From positions 1 to 14,624 of the forward strand of contig CAADYN010000277.1 in the NCBI GenBank assembly GCA_900753285.1: a DNA stretch of 14,624 nt. Direction: 5' to 3'. This DNA comes from Clostridia bacterium. Its GTDB lineage: Bacteria > Bacillota > Clostridia > Oscillospirales > CAG-272. The translations under genes and the position numbers were made by a program. This document shows, piece by piece, positions 5,981 through 11,937 of the stretch (the stretch's first letter is position 1; each line of letters opens with the position of its first letter). The notes under the pieces are model-generated. The model was not told the DNA's origin. It ran no database searches and saw nothing but the letters and a program-made list of their open reading frames with translations.

Positions 5981-7798
5981 ATGACGATTTTCACAGTTAT
6001 AACCCTGCTCGGCGGTCTTGCAATGTTCCTGTACGGTATGGAAATCATGGGTGAGGGACTTAAGAACGCGTCGGGTACAGCTCTGAAACGCGTGCTTGAA
6101 AAGGTTACTGCGAACGCTTTCATGGGTGTGCTCACGGGAGCTCTCGTCACCGCCGTAATCCAGTCGTCCACCGCTACAATCGTTATCACGGTCGGACTTA
6201 TTACAGCGGGAGTTTTAAACCTCAAGCAAGCCGTATGTATAGTCCTCGGCGCGAATATCGGTACGACAGTCACGGCACAGATTATACGCCTTATGGATAT
6301 CGACTCGTCCGGCAACGCTATTCTCGAATTCTTTAAACCCTCTACCCTCGCTCCTATCGCGCTTGTTGTCGGCATAATACTGATAATGTTCGTGAAGAAA
6401 AAAAACTCCAAGCCTCTCGGCGAGATTTTCATGGGCTTCGGTATTCTCTTCACCGGACTTATGTCAATGACTTCCTCCGTCGAACCTCTTTCCGAATCGG
6501 AAGCGTTCATTAATATACTCGGCGGATTTACCGAAATGCCTCTTGTAGGTATAATCACAGGTCTTGTACTTACAATGATAGTGCAGTCCTCGTCCGCTAT
6601 GGTCGGTATGCTCCAGGCTCTTTCCGTAACAGGAGCTATGACCATGAACCTCGTTTATCCTATTATAATGGGTATCAACCTCGGAACCTGCGTAACTACC
6701 GCTATGGTGTGCTCGATAGGCTCATCCAAGGACGCAAAGAGAACGGGTGTTGCGCATATCGTATTCAACGTTATCGGTACATTCCTCTTCATGATTGCAA
6801 TGACGATACTCAAGGCTTGCGGGGCGTTCCCGGAGCTTTGGGATAAAGTGGCATCCAGCGGAGACATCGCCAACTTCCAGACAATATTCAACCTCATTAC
6901 CGCAGTAGTCCTTCTTCCGTTCACAAACCTGCTCGTTAAGATTACATATCTTGTCGTTAAGCCGGACGCAAAGGAAAAGAAGCAGGAAAACGACGACTAC
7001 TCGCAGGCTCTCAACGCACTTGACGAAAAGCTCTACGTTGTTCCTCAGATTGCTATGTCCGAGGCAAAGAGCGTTATCGGTATAATGGGTACGATAGCAC
7101 GCCAGAACTTCAGCGACAGCATCGCACAGCTCAATAATTTCAGCGAAGAGGTGTCCGTCGGCATTGACACAAGAGAAGAAAAGCTCGATAATTTCACCGA
7201 TACGGTAGAGAACTTCCTCGTAAGCCTGTCGAAAACCGCGCTCACGGAAGAACAGAACGAAATTATCAATATAATGATACAAGCTTCCACGGACTTTGAA
7301 AGAATCGGCGACTACGCCACAAATATCAATGAGTTCGCGCAGAAGATAAAGAACGAAGAGCTTACGTTCTCTCCTGTCGCTAAACGTGAGCTTGCCGCCA
7401 TACTTGCCGCCGTTGACGATATAATCGAGATGACGGTAAAGGCGTTCAACGACGACGACATTGAGCTTGCAAAGCGCGTAGAGCCTCTTGAAGAGGTCAT
7501 AGACGACATGGTGCAGTACCTCCGCGACAGCCATATCAACCGTCTCAAGAGCGGAGAATGCAAGGTCACAGCCGGAATCATATTCATCGAGACGCTTACA
7601 TACCTCGAGAGAGCGAGCGACCAGTGCTCCAGTATCGCTATGCTGATAATTTCACAGGTTGACGCGAAAATCAGAAAGAACCACCACGAGTACATCGAAG
7701 AGCTTCATAAGGAAACAGACTCCGCTTATGTTGCCGAGATAAGAAGAAGAAGAGAACAGTATCTCCTTCCGCTGTACAATCTGAAAAAAGAAAACTGA
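5981..7798 (+). CDS. Na+/phosphate cotransporter family protein with C-terminal PhoU-like domain
   Basis: The 605-residue protein belongs to the NptA/YjbB (Na/Pi cotransporter II) family. Residues ~1-335 are membrane-embedded, with the two inverted-repeat signatures QSSTATIVIT (from residue 61) and QSSSAMVGML (from residue 202), which form the Na+/phosphate site. LYGMEIMGEGLKNASG near the N-terminus is typical. From ~345 to ~590 the protein is soluble and helical, with ERIGDYATNINEFAQ and ERASDQCSSIAMLI, the paired helices of PhoU. It should move phosphate across the cytoplasmic membrane by Na+ coupling, the PhoU part probably sensing or gating. AGGAG at 5970-5974 sets the start. It is a single-gene unit under a Pho box, which supports phosphate as the substrate. 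Its terminator lies beyond an inserted element, at 7980-8038. Confidence 0.92.
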   Translation: MTIFTVITLLGGLAMFLYGMEIMGEGLKNASGTALKRVLEKVTANAFMGVLTGALVTAVIQSSTATIVITVGLITAGVLNLKQAVCIVLGANIGTTVTAQIIRLMDIDSSGNAILEFFKPSTLAPIALVVGIILIMFVKKKNSKPLGEIFMGFGILFTGLMSMTSSVEPLSESEAFINILGGFTEMPLVGIITGLVLTMIVQSSSAMVGMLQALSVTGAMTMNLVYPIIMGINLGTCVTTAMVCSIGSSKDAKRTGVAHIVFNVIGTFLFMIAMTILKACGAFPELWDKVASSGDIANFQTIFNLITAVVLLPFTNLLVKITYLVVKPDAKEKKQENDDYSQALNALDEKLYVVPQIAMSEAKSVIGIMGTIARQNFSDSIAQLNNFSEEVSVGIDTREEKLDNFTDTVENFLVSLSKTALTEEQNEIINIMIQASTDFERIGDYATNINEFAQKIKNEELTFSPVAKRELAAILAAVDDIIEMTVKAFNDDDIELAKRVEPLEEVIDDMVQYLRDSHINRLKSGECKVTAGIIFIETLTYLERASDQCSSIAMLIISQVDAKIRKNHHEYIEELHKETDSAYVAEIRRRREQYLLPLYNLKKEN

Positions 7799-7810
7799 AC
7801 TGATAATTTA

Positions 7811-7970
7811 GGCAACAACGCACAATTCCTAGCGGCACACTTGCTTGCATCTTTTCCGTCATGTGTCACAAACCTCGTCAGCAGAGGATTTACTCTTGCT
7901 TCCTCAGTTTGTTTAACCTGACGAAAAATCTGACTGCGCAATTGCACCACCAGAACTGTGCGGTGTTACC
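7811..7970. mobile_element. MITE-like element with 18-bp terminal inverted repeats and TA flanks
   Basis: GGCAACAACGCACAATTC (7811-7828) and the reverse complement of 7953-7970 match at 15 of 18 positions. The element is flanked on both sides by TA (7809-7810 and 7971-7972), the target duplication made by IS630/Tc1-mariner transposases. At 160 bp it is too small for a transposase. The minus strand is open through the element, giving a peptide that runs MVQLRSQIFRQVKQTEEARV, which may be a relic of coding DNA. An internal CGTCAG/CTGACG repeat lies at 7876-7923. Confidence 0.65.
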
Positions 7971-7979
7971 TATAAAATC

Positions 7980-8038
7980 CGCCGGATTCGCTTTCGTTCA
8001 CTTTTTATGGTGAAGGGCGAAATTCCGGCGATTTTTTT
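7980..8038 (+). terminator. Intrinsic terminator of the Na/Pi cotransporter gene
   Basis: CGCCGG (7980-7985) pairs with CCGGCG (8025-8030), ATTCGC with GCGAAA/T further in (with a two-base bulge), and TTCAC (7997-8001) with GTGAA (8010-8014). A run of seven Ts follows at 8032-8038. With the MITE-like element, this accounts for the stretch between the transporter gene and the comFC promoter. Confidence 0.8.
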
Positions 8039-8049
8039 GTTGTTTGTGC

Positions 8050-8078
8050 TTGAAATGAGCGCGAAACTATGGTATACT
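8050..8078 (+). promoter_or_regulatory. SigA promoter of comFC
   Basis: TTGAAA (8050-8055) and TATACT (8073-8078) each match 5 of 6 consensus bases with a 17-base spacer. The start point would fall near 8085, inside the upstream open frame, which rules out the earlier ATG at 8007 as the true start of comFC. Confidence 0.75.
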
Positions 8079-8102
8079 TCAAAAAAAGAAAGGCGGTGGA
8101 GC

Positions 8103-8870
8103 ATGGGTATCGCACGATTTTTCGGCTATTTCGCTGACATACTGTTCCCGCCGTCATGCGAGGTCTGCGGATGCGCTGTAGGTCACGGCGAGAGAGTCTG
8201 CGGGGAGTGCACAAGAAAGTTCAGGCAGGAGATGTTTTTGAAGTGTCCCGTTTGCGGAAATACTGCCGACAGATGCGCCTGCAATGAGCTTGATGAGAAG
8301 ATATTTGGGACAAGGCTGCGCGGCAGAAACTCGCTGTCGCTCACGTTTTACTTGAATCTCCGCGACCGTGGCGAGGACAGGATAACCGAGAAAATGATAT
8401 TCGCCCTCAAGGAAAGGGAAGTGCTGTTCGATTTTTTCGCGGAGATAATATCCGGTGCGGTGAAGAGACTGTTTGACTCGTCAGGCGAGAATATTCATGA
8501 TTGGATTCTGACATACCCGCCGCGCTCGGAGAAAAAATACAGCGAATTCGGCTACGACCAGTCCGAGGAGATAGTGCGGAGAATGTCAAAGCTGCTCGGA
8601 TGCAATATGGCACAAACGCTGCGCAGAGTAGGCGGCGGTGAGCAGAAATCATTAAATCCCACCGAACGGGAGAAAAACGCGGAAGCAATGGTTGAGCTGA
8701 TACGAGAGAACGTTGTCCGCGGAGGAAAGTACATTATTTTTGACGATATACTCACGACGGGAGCAACGATGAACTCTGCCGCGAGAAATCTCTACTTCGG
8801 CGGAGCTGTGGAGGTGTTCCCGGTGACGATAGCTAAAACATTATACATAAAGAAAGGAAGCATCAGATGA
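8103..8870 (+). CDS. comFC: ComF family protein (ComFC-like phosphoribosyltransferase)
   Basis: At 255 residues this fits ComFC/GntX, cytoplasmic proteins needed for DNA uptake in competent bacteria, though most carriers are not known to be transformable. The N-terminus has a zinc-ribbon-like set of cysteines (C19, C22, C24, C33, C36, then C48, C51, C58, C60). The C-terminal type I phosphoribosyltransferase domain shows YPPRSEKKYSEFGYDQSEEI and the PRPP-binding loop IIFDDILTTGAT at residues 211-222. I chose the ATG at 8103, not the in-frame ATG at 8007, because GGTGGAG lies just before it and the promoter and the previous terminator lie between the two. The stop overlaps the next start (ATGA), so the two genes are translationally coupled. 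Confidence 0.88.
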   Translation: MGIARFFGYFADILFPPSCEVCGCAVGHGERVCGECTRKFRQEMFLKCPVCGNTADRCACNELDEKIFGTRLRGRNSLSLTFYLNLRDRGEDRITEKMIFALKEREVLFDFFAEIISGAVKRLFDSSGENIHDWILTYPPRSEKKYSEFGYDQSEEIVRRMSKLLGCNMAQTLRRVGGGEQKSLNPTEREKNAEAMVELIRENVVRGGKYIIFDDILTTGATMNSAARNLYFGGAVEVFPVTIAKTLYIKKGSIR

Positions 8871-9961
8871 AAACAGAAATCGCAAAACTGCTTGAAGAAC
8901 GACACTTGCCCGAGATTCTGAAAATGAACGACGGTAGTGAAGTCACGCGCGAAAACTTCCCCGAGAGACGGCGCGAAATGCTTGATATCCTCGCGGAATA
9001 CGAGTACGGTACAATGCCGACGCCCGAGGGAGAGACGACATGGAAGGAGGAGGCGAAGTTTGACGTGTGCTGCGGAAAGGCAAGCGAGAGCAGAATAAGC
9101 ATAACCTTCCCGACGCCCGACGGAGAGAACTTTACTTTTCCCATAAACCTTATCGTGCCGAAAACTGCGACTGCTGAAAACAAGCTGCCGGCGGTTGTGT
9201 ATCTTGCGTTCGAGAACAAGTATTACTACCCAATTGAAGAGGTCATAGATAGCGGAGTAATAGTCGCGGAGGTGCAGTATCAGCAGGTATCGCTTGACGC
9301 AGCGGGAACGTTCGACAAGCTGATGGATTCGCACTACTTCGAGAACGGAAAGAGAAACGGCAGAGACTTCGGCAAAATCGGAATGTGGGCATACGCCGCT
9401 TCGAGAACGCTCGACTTCCTCCTCACACTTGACTACGTTGACAAGAGCAGGGTCGGAGTTATGGGACACTCACGCCTCGGCAAAACAGCTCTGTGGGCAG
9501 GCGCAAACGACGAACGCTTCACCTACATCTTCTCGAATGACGCTGGATGCTCTGGCGACGCAATAGAGCGCGGTAAGATAGGCGAGAGATTTCCGAGGAT
9601 ATTCACAGTGCTCGGTTACTGGTTCTGCGAGAACATGAAGAGCGTTTCGGAAAGCACGGACGACGCCGAAAAGATGCCGTTCGATCAGCATTTCCTCTTA
9701 GCCGCCTGCGCTCCGAGAAAGCTGTACATTACCGCGGCTTCTCTTGACGAATGGGCAGACCCGACCTCGCAGTACCTCTCATGCGCGGCTGCTTCTCCGG
9801 CCTGGGAGCTGTTCGGCGGCAAGGGCTTCGTTCATCCGGACAGACTTCCGACAGCGGGAGACAGATTCCCGGAGGGGGACTTAGGCTTCCACCTCAGAGA
9901 AGGCACGCATTGGCTCTCCCGTCACGACTGGATGGGATTTATTGATTTCCTCAAAAAATAA
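8867..9961 (+). CDS. CE15-type glucuronoyl esterase-like alpha/beta hydrolase, cytoplasmic
   Basis: The 364-residue protein is an alpha/beta hydrolase of the 4-O-methyl-glucuronoyl methylesterase (CE15) type. The nucleophile elbow GHSRLGKTALWAG puts the catalytic Ser at residue 202; ERFTYIFSNDAGCSGDAI follows as in the family. DEWADP may hold the acidic residue, and the catalytic His is probably H348 in GTHWLSRHDW. Known CE15 enzymes cleave ester links between lignin alcohols and glucuronic acid of xylan, and most are secreted. No signal peptide is visible here, so the substrate is more likely a small imported ester. GGAAG precedes the start, which overlaps the comFC stop. The partner gene gives no clear hint of function. 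An acetyl-xylan-esterase-like role is also possible. Confidence 0.78.
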   Translation: MKTEIAKLLEERHLPEILKMNDGSEVTRENFPERRREMLDILAEYEYGTMPTPEGETTWKEEAKFDVCCGKASESRISITFPTPDGENFTFPINLIVPKTATAENKLPAVVYLAFENKYYYPIEEVIDSGVIVAEVQYQQVSLDAAGTFDKLMDSHYFENGKRNGRDFGKIGMWAYAASRTLDFLLTLDYVDKSRVGVMGHSRLGKTALWAGANDERFTYIFSNDAGCSGDAIERGKIGERFPRIFTVLGYWFCENMKSVSESTDDAEKMPFDQHFLLAACAPRKLYITAASLDEWADPTSQYLSCAAASPAWELFGGKGFVHPDRLPTAGDRFPEGDLGFHLREGTHWLSRHDWMGFIDFLKK

Positions 9962-9974
9962 GTGAATAAAACCG

Positions 9975-10051
9975 CCTCCCGGTGCTGATAATAAGGTGAT
10001 TAAAGGTTACTCTGAATAATCGCCTTAAATCTAAGCATCGGGAGGATTTTT
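9975..10051 (+). promoter_or_regulatory. Large hairpin masking the spoIIR ribosome binding site; terminator-like
   Basis: CCTCCCGGTGCT (9975-9986) pairs along its full length with AGCATCGGGAGG (10034-10045), with one G-U. After a two-base bulge, GAT pairs with ATC, then TAAGGTGATTA (9992-10002) pairs with TAATCGCCTTA (10017-10027). In all about 26 pairs close a 14-base loop. The right arm contains GGGAGG, the spoIIR ribosome binding site, six bases before the ATG. The stem is followed by ATTTTT, so it also has the form of an intrinsic terminator for comFC and the esterase gene. No SigF or SigA promoter for spoIIR was found in this gap. Confidence 0.7.
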
Positions 10052-10636
10052 ATGAAGTATATTGCTGCACTTTGCGCGTCGTTTCTTGTTGCCTTCACCG
10101 TGGTATGCGCGTTTCCTACGAGGGGTGAGAGCGCGATATACGACGATGTTCTGCGGTTTCACGTTATAGCGGAGTCGGACACGGAAGAAGCACAGTCGCT
10201 GAAGCTGATGGTACGTGACGCCGCGCTCGAATATATCTCCGAGAGGATGACGGACTGCACGACGGTGAGCGAAGCCTGCGAAAGAGTGGAAGAAAACCTA
10301 GACGGAATAGAGAAGACCGCGGAAGAATGCGCAAGAGAAAACGGGTACGCGGGAAAAGTCAAGGCTTATCTTACAAAAGAAGAATATCCACGCAGAGTGT
10401 ACGGAGACGCAGTAATGCCCGCGGGAGAATACACCTCGCTCAGAATAGTGATAGGAGAGGGAGAGGGACATAACTGGTGGTGTGTTCTGTTTCCGACGCT
10501 CTGCACGGGATTTTCATATTCGGAGGAGTACATTCAGACAGGATTCACGCCCGAAGAATACCGTATGATAACCGGCGGCGATAGGTTCAAGGTGAAACTG
10601 CGCATACTTGAAGTGATAGAAGGACTGCTCGGATAA
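10052..10636 (+). CDS. spoIIR: Stage II sporulation protein R
   Basis: SpoIIR is made in the forespore, exported, and triggers the SpoIIGA protease in the mother-cell membrane to activate pro-SigE. This 194-residue protein begins with a signal peptide or anchor (residues ~3-20, hydrophobic and Cys-containing). The family core follows: DDVLRFHVIAESDTEEAQSL, then LKLMVRDAALEYI. The signature NWWCVLFPTLC is near residue 150, with KVKLRILEVIEGLLG at the end. GGGAGG at 10040-10045 is the ribosome binding site, locked in the hairpin described for 9975-10051. In Bacillus the gene is SigF-dependent; I could not see a good SigF site. It is followed 37 bases later by the tRNA promoter with no terminator between. 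Confidence 0.93.
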   Translation: MKYIAALCASFLVAFTVVCAFPTRGESAIYDDVLRFHVIAESDTEEAQSLKLMVRDAALEYISERMTDCTTVSEACERVEENLDGIEKTAEECARENGYAGKVKAYLTKEEYPRRVYGDAVMPAGEYTSLRIVIGEGEGHNWWCVLFPTLCTGFSYSEEYIQTGFTPEEYRMITGGDRFKVKLRILEVIEGLLG

Positions 10637-10673
10637 GCGCAGGAAAAAATTTCGAAAAAAATGAAAAAAAGTG

Positions 10674-10702
10674 TTGACAAACGGAGGAGGGTATGATATA
10701 AT
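10674..10702 (+). promoter_or_regulatory. Consensus SigA promoter for the tRNA pair
   Basis: TTGACA (10674-10679) and TATAAT (10697-10702) are both perfect, with a 17-base spacer, and TG at 10694-10695 adds an extended -10. This is a stable-RNA grade promoter. The start point should be near 10709. Confidence 0.93.
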
Positions 10703-10744
10703 ATCACCGTTGCCGAGAGTGAACAACTCAAAGCGAAGAAAAAT

Positions 10745-10821
10745 GGCGGAATAGCTCAGTTGGCTAGAGCAACCGGTTCATACCCGGTAGGTCGTGGGTT
10801 CAAGTCCAACTTCCGCTACCA
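10745..10821 (+). tRNA. tRNA-Met (anticodon CAT, elongator type)
   Basis: All four arms can be drawn. The acceptor GGCGGAA pairs with TTCCGCT (G1-U72), the anticodon stem is ACCGG/CCGGT with loop TTCATAC, and CAT lies at 10779-10781. CCA is encoded at 10819-10821. The anticodon stem lacks the three G-C pairs of initiators, and the sequence resembles Firmicutes elongator tRNA-Met; tRNA-Ile2 is the alternative. The T stem GTGGG/CCAAC has a G-A mismatch (10796 with 10808). Confidence 0.92.
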
Positions 10822-10845
10822 TAAAAGGTATTTATCAGTGCTGTC

Positions 10846-10917
10846 GGCCCGATGGTCAAGCGGTTAAGACACCGCCCTTTCACGGCAGTAACGGGGGTTC
10901 GATTCCCCCTCGGGTCA
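10846..10917 (+). tRNA. tRNA-Glu (anticodon TTC)
   Basis: The cloverleaf is clear: acceptor GGCCCGA/TCGGGTC, D arm GTC/GAC, T stem GGGGG/CCCCC, anticodon TTC at 10879-10881. It is close to Bacillus tRNA-Glu. CCA is not encoded, so it must be added after transcription. The anticodon stem CCGCC/GGCAG has a C-A mismatch (10873 with 10887) where G is usual. Confidence 0.93.
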
Positions 10918-10925
10918 GGTTATAA

Positions 10926-10963
10926 AGTCCACTGTAGTTAATTCTGCGGTGGATTTTCTTTTT
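10926..10963 (+). terminator. Terminator of the tRNA transcript
   Basis: AGTCCACTG (10926-10934) pairs with CGGTGGATT (10947-10955) over nine positions including two G-U pairs, with a 12-base loop. TTTTCTTTTT follows. Confidence 0.85.
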
Positions 10964-11093
10964 GCCTAAATTCTCGATGAGCGTTATCCCTCCTGCCTTT
11001 GCCGCGCCTAAAATGCCTGAAATCCGCTTCGGCTGTGGATTTATCGGAATATTTCCCCAGAAATCCCATATGCCTGTGCGCTTCATTTTATCC
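10964..11093. other. Intergenic stretch between the tRNAs and the feo operators
   Basis: No plus-strand gene is visible. The minus strand is open from an ATG at 11084-11086 back through the tRNA terminator and into the antisense of tRNA-Glu (stop at 10880). The start has no ribosome binding site. The first ~45 residues (GIWDFWGNIPINPQPKRISG and so on) look protein-like, but the end is antisense tRNA, so I do not call it a gene. Confidence 0.4.
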
Positions 11094-11097
11094 GCGA

Positions 11098-11113
11098 GTT
11101 AGTCTTGGCGAAC
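11098..11113. promoter_or_regulatory. feo operator copy 1
   Basis: GTTAGTCTTGGCGAAC is an imperfect palindrome of the TTAG-N6-CTAA type with one mismatch. It lies about 85 bases before the feo -35 element and 30 bases (three helical turns) from copy 2. Confidence 0.5.
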
Positions 11114-11127
11114 TGCACAATATTGCG

Positions 11128-11143
11128 ATTAGTCCACGCTAAC
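11128..11143. promoter_or_regulatory. feo operator copy 2
   Basis: ATTAGTCCACGCTAAC has an exact TTAG-N6-CTAA core. It lies upstream of the feo promoter. Confidence 0.6.
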
Positions 11144-11199
11144 TCATTCGATCAACCTGCCGAAAATGAAGATTTCGTGGATTTTTTGGCGGAAAGTTA

Positions 11200-11228
11200 T
11201 TGACAAGAGGGACTTTGTGGAGTATTAT
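11200..11228 (+). promoter_or_regulatory. SigA promoter of the feo operon
   Basis: TTGACA (11200-11205) is perfect and TATTAT (11223-11228) matches 5 of 6, with a 17-base spacer. The start point should fall near 11235, directly at operator copy 3. Confidence 0.85.
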
Positions 11229-11236
11229 ATTATTCG

Positions 11237-11252
11237 GTTAGTGAGTGCTAAC
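11237..11252. promoter_or_regulatory. feo operator copy 3
   Basis: GTTAGTGAGTGCTAAC has an exact TTAG-N6-CTAA core and pairs outward to GGTTAG/CTAACC. It overlaps the predicted transcription start, so a bound protein would block initiation. Confidence 0.7.
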
Positions 11253-11270
11253 CAATTTCACGGCGATTCG

Positions 11271-11286
11271 ATTAGCAAGTGCTAAT
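11271..11286. promoter_or_regulatory. feo operator copy 4
   Basis: ATTAGCAAGTGCTAAT has an exact core with inner C and G also symmetric. It starts 34 bases after copy 3. Confidence 0.7.
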
Positions 11287-11309
11287 TACAGCCGCGAAGT
11301 TAAGAAGTA

Positions 11310-11348
11310 TTTTGAAGAAGCTCGAAGCGCTTTCGGAAATCTTCAAAA
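11310..11348 (+). ncRNA. Hairpin in the feo mRNA leader
   Basis: TTTTGAAGA (11310-11318) pairs perfectly with TCTTCAAAA (11340-11348), and CGAA (11323-11326) pairs with TTCG (11332-11335) inside. No T run follows, so it is not a terminator. It sits between operator copy 4 and the first feoA. Confidence 0.45.
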
Positions 11349-11391
11349 ATCTTCTGTATCATAACCCACGGCGGAGAAAGGGAAGAGTAAT

Positions 11392-11604
11392 ATGATGCCT
11401 CTTGCACTGGCAAATGCCGGAGAACAAAATATTATCAAGAAAATCGGAGGTTCTCCCGAAGTAAAACAGCACCTCGAGAACCTCGGATTTGTAGTCGGCG
11501 GTACCGTTACGATAGTGAACACGCTTGCCGGCAACCTTATCGTGAACGTGAAGGAAACCCGCGTTGCGATAAGCGAAGAAATGGCGCGCAAAATTATGAT
11601 TTAA
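11392..11604 (+). CDS. feoA: FeoA family protein (first copy)
   Basis: This 70-residue protein is an SH3-like FeoA domain, a small cytosolic partner of the FeoB ferrous-iron transporter. It is the clostridial type that begins MPL-x-LA and continues IIKKIGGSPEVKQHLENLGF, VVGGTVTIVNTLAGNLIVNV, ending SEEMARKIMI. Two adjacent ATGs (11392 and 11395) are possible; AAAGGGAAG at about 11377-11385 fits either. It is the first gene of the operon, 31 bases ahead of the second feoA. How the two FeoA proteins divide their work is unknown. Confidence 0.92.
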   Translation: MMPLALANAGEQNIIKKIGGSPEVKQHLENLGFVVGGTVTIVNTLAGNLIVNVKETRVAISEEMARKIMI

Positions 11605-11635
11605 ATATAAGAGCCTACAAGGAGGAGACGAAATT

Positions 11636-11857
11636 ATGAAAACACTCAAAGAAGCTAAGATCGGCGATACCGTCCGTGTCGTTAAGCTTACAGGCGAGGG
11701 TGCTGTAAAAAGACGTATAATGGACATGGGTATCACAAAGGGTACCGAGGTTCATGTACGTAAGGTTGCGCCTCTCGGAGACCCCATCGAAGTTACAGTT
11801 CGCGGATACGAGCTTTCAATAAGAAAAGCCGACGCGGAAATGATCGAGGTTGAATAA
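11636..11857 (+). CDS. feoA: FeoA family protein (second copy)
   Basis: A 73-residue FeoA domain of the second clostridial type: TLKEAKIGDTVRVVKLTGEG, then AVKRRIMDMGITKGTEVHVR and APLGDPIEVTVRGYELSIRK. The fold is an SH3-like barrel thought to bind FeoB and influence its activity. A strong GGAGGAG precedes the ATG. It differs clearly from the first copy, so the pair is an old duplication. It is followed 80 bases later by feoB, with operator copy 5 in the gap. Confidence 0.94.
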   Translation: MKTLKEAKIGDTVRVVKLTGEGAVKRRIMDMGITKGTEVHVRKVAPLGDPIEVTVRGYELSIRKADAEMIEVE

Positions 11858-11886
11858 TCCTGCCCCGATTATTTTTCAGAGCATCA

Positions 11887-11902
11887 GTTAGCGGCAGCTA
11901 AG
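11887..11902. promoter_or_regulatory. feo operator copy 5, between feoA and feoB
   Basis: GTTAGCGGCAGCTAAG has an exact TTAG-N6-CTAA core. It lies in the 80-base gap before feoB. No convincing promoter is seen beside it, so it may act as a roadblock or mark an internal promoter I could not resolve. Confidence 0.55.
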
Positions 11903-11937
11903 TTAAAACAGCAAATTTTATAAGGAGTTATATCGAC

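Noticed and set aside
5821..7534. Minus-strand open frames opposite the Na/Pi cotransporter gene
   Set aside because: Antisense to a clear transporter gene; no start signals and low-complexity peptides.
8007..8102. Earlier ATG giving comFC a 32-residue N-terminal extension
   Set aside because: The region contains the previous gene's terminator and the comFC promoter, and the ATG at 8103 has a good ribosome binding site and matches the usual family N-terminus.
11157..11192. Hairpin CTGCCGAAAAT with ATTTTTTGGCGG upstream of the feo promoter as a terminator
   Set aside because: The T run is inside the stem and no T run follows on either strand. It could be a DNA palindrome but carries no clear function.
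11237..11286. CIRCE element (HrcA site) because of GAGTGCTAA
   Set aside because: CIRCE needs TTAGCACTC and GAGTGCTAA nine bases apart. Here the half-sites are much closer and repeat as short palindromes, and the downstream genes are for iron uptake, not chaperones.
11098..11390. Fur box upstream of feoA
   Set aside because: No GATAATGATAATCATTATC-like sequence was found; the palindromes present have TTAG/CTAA half-sites instead.
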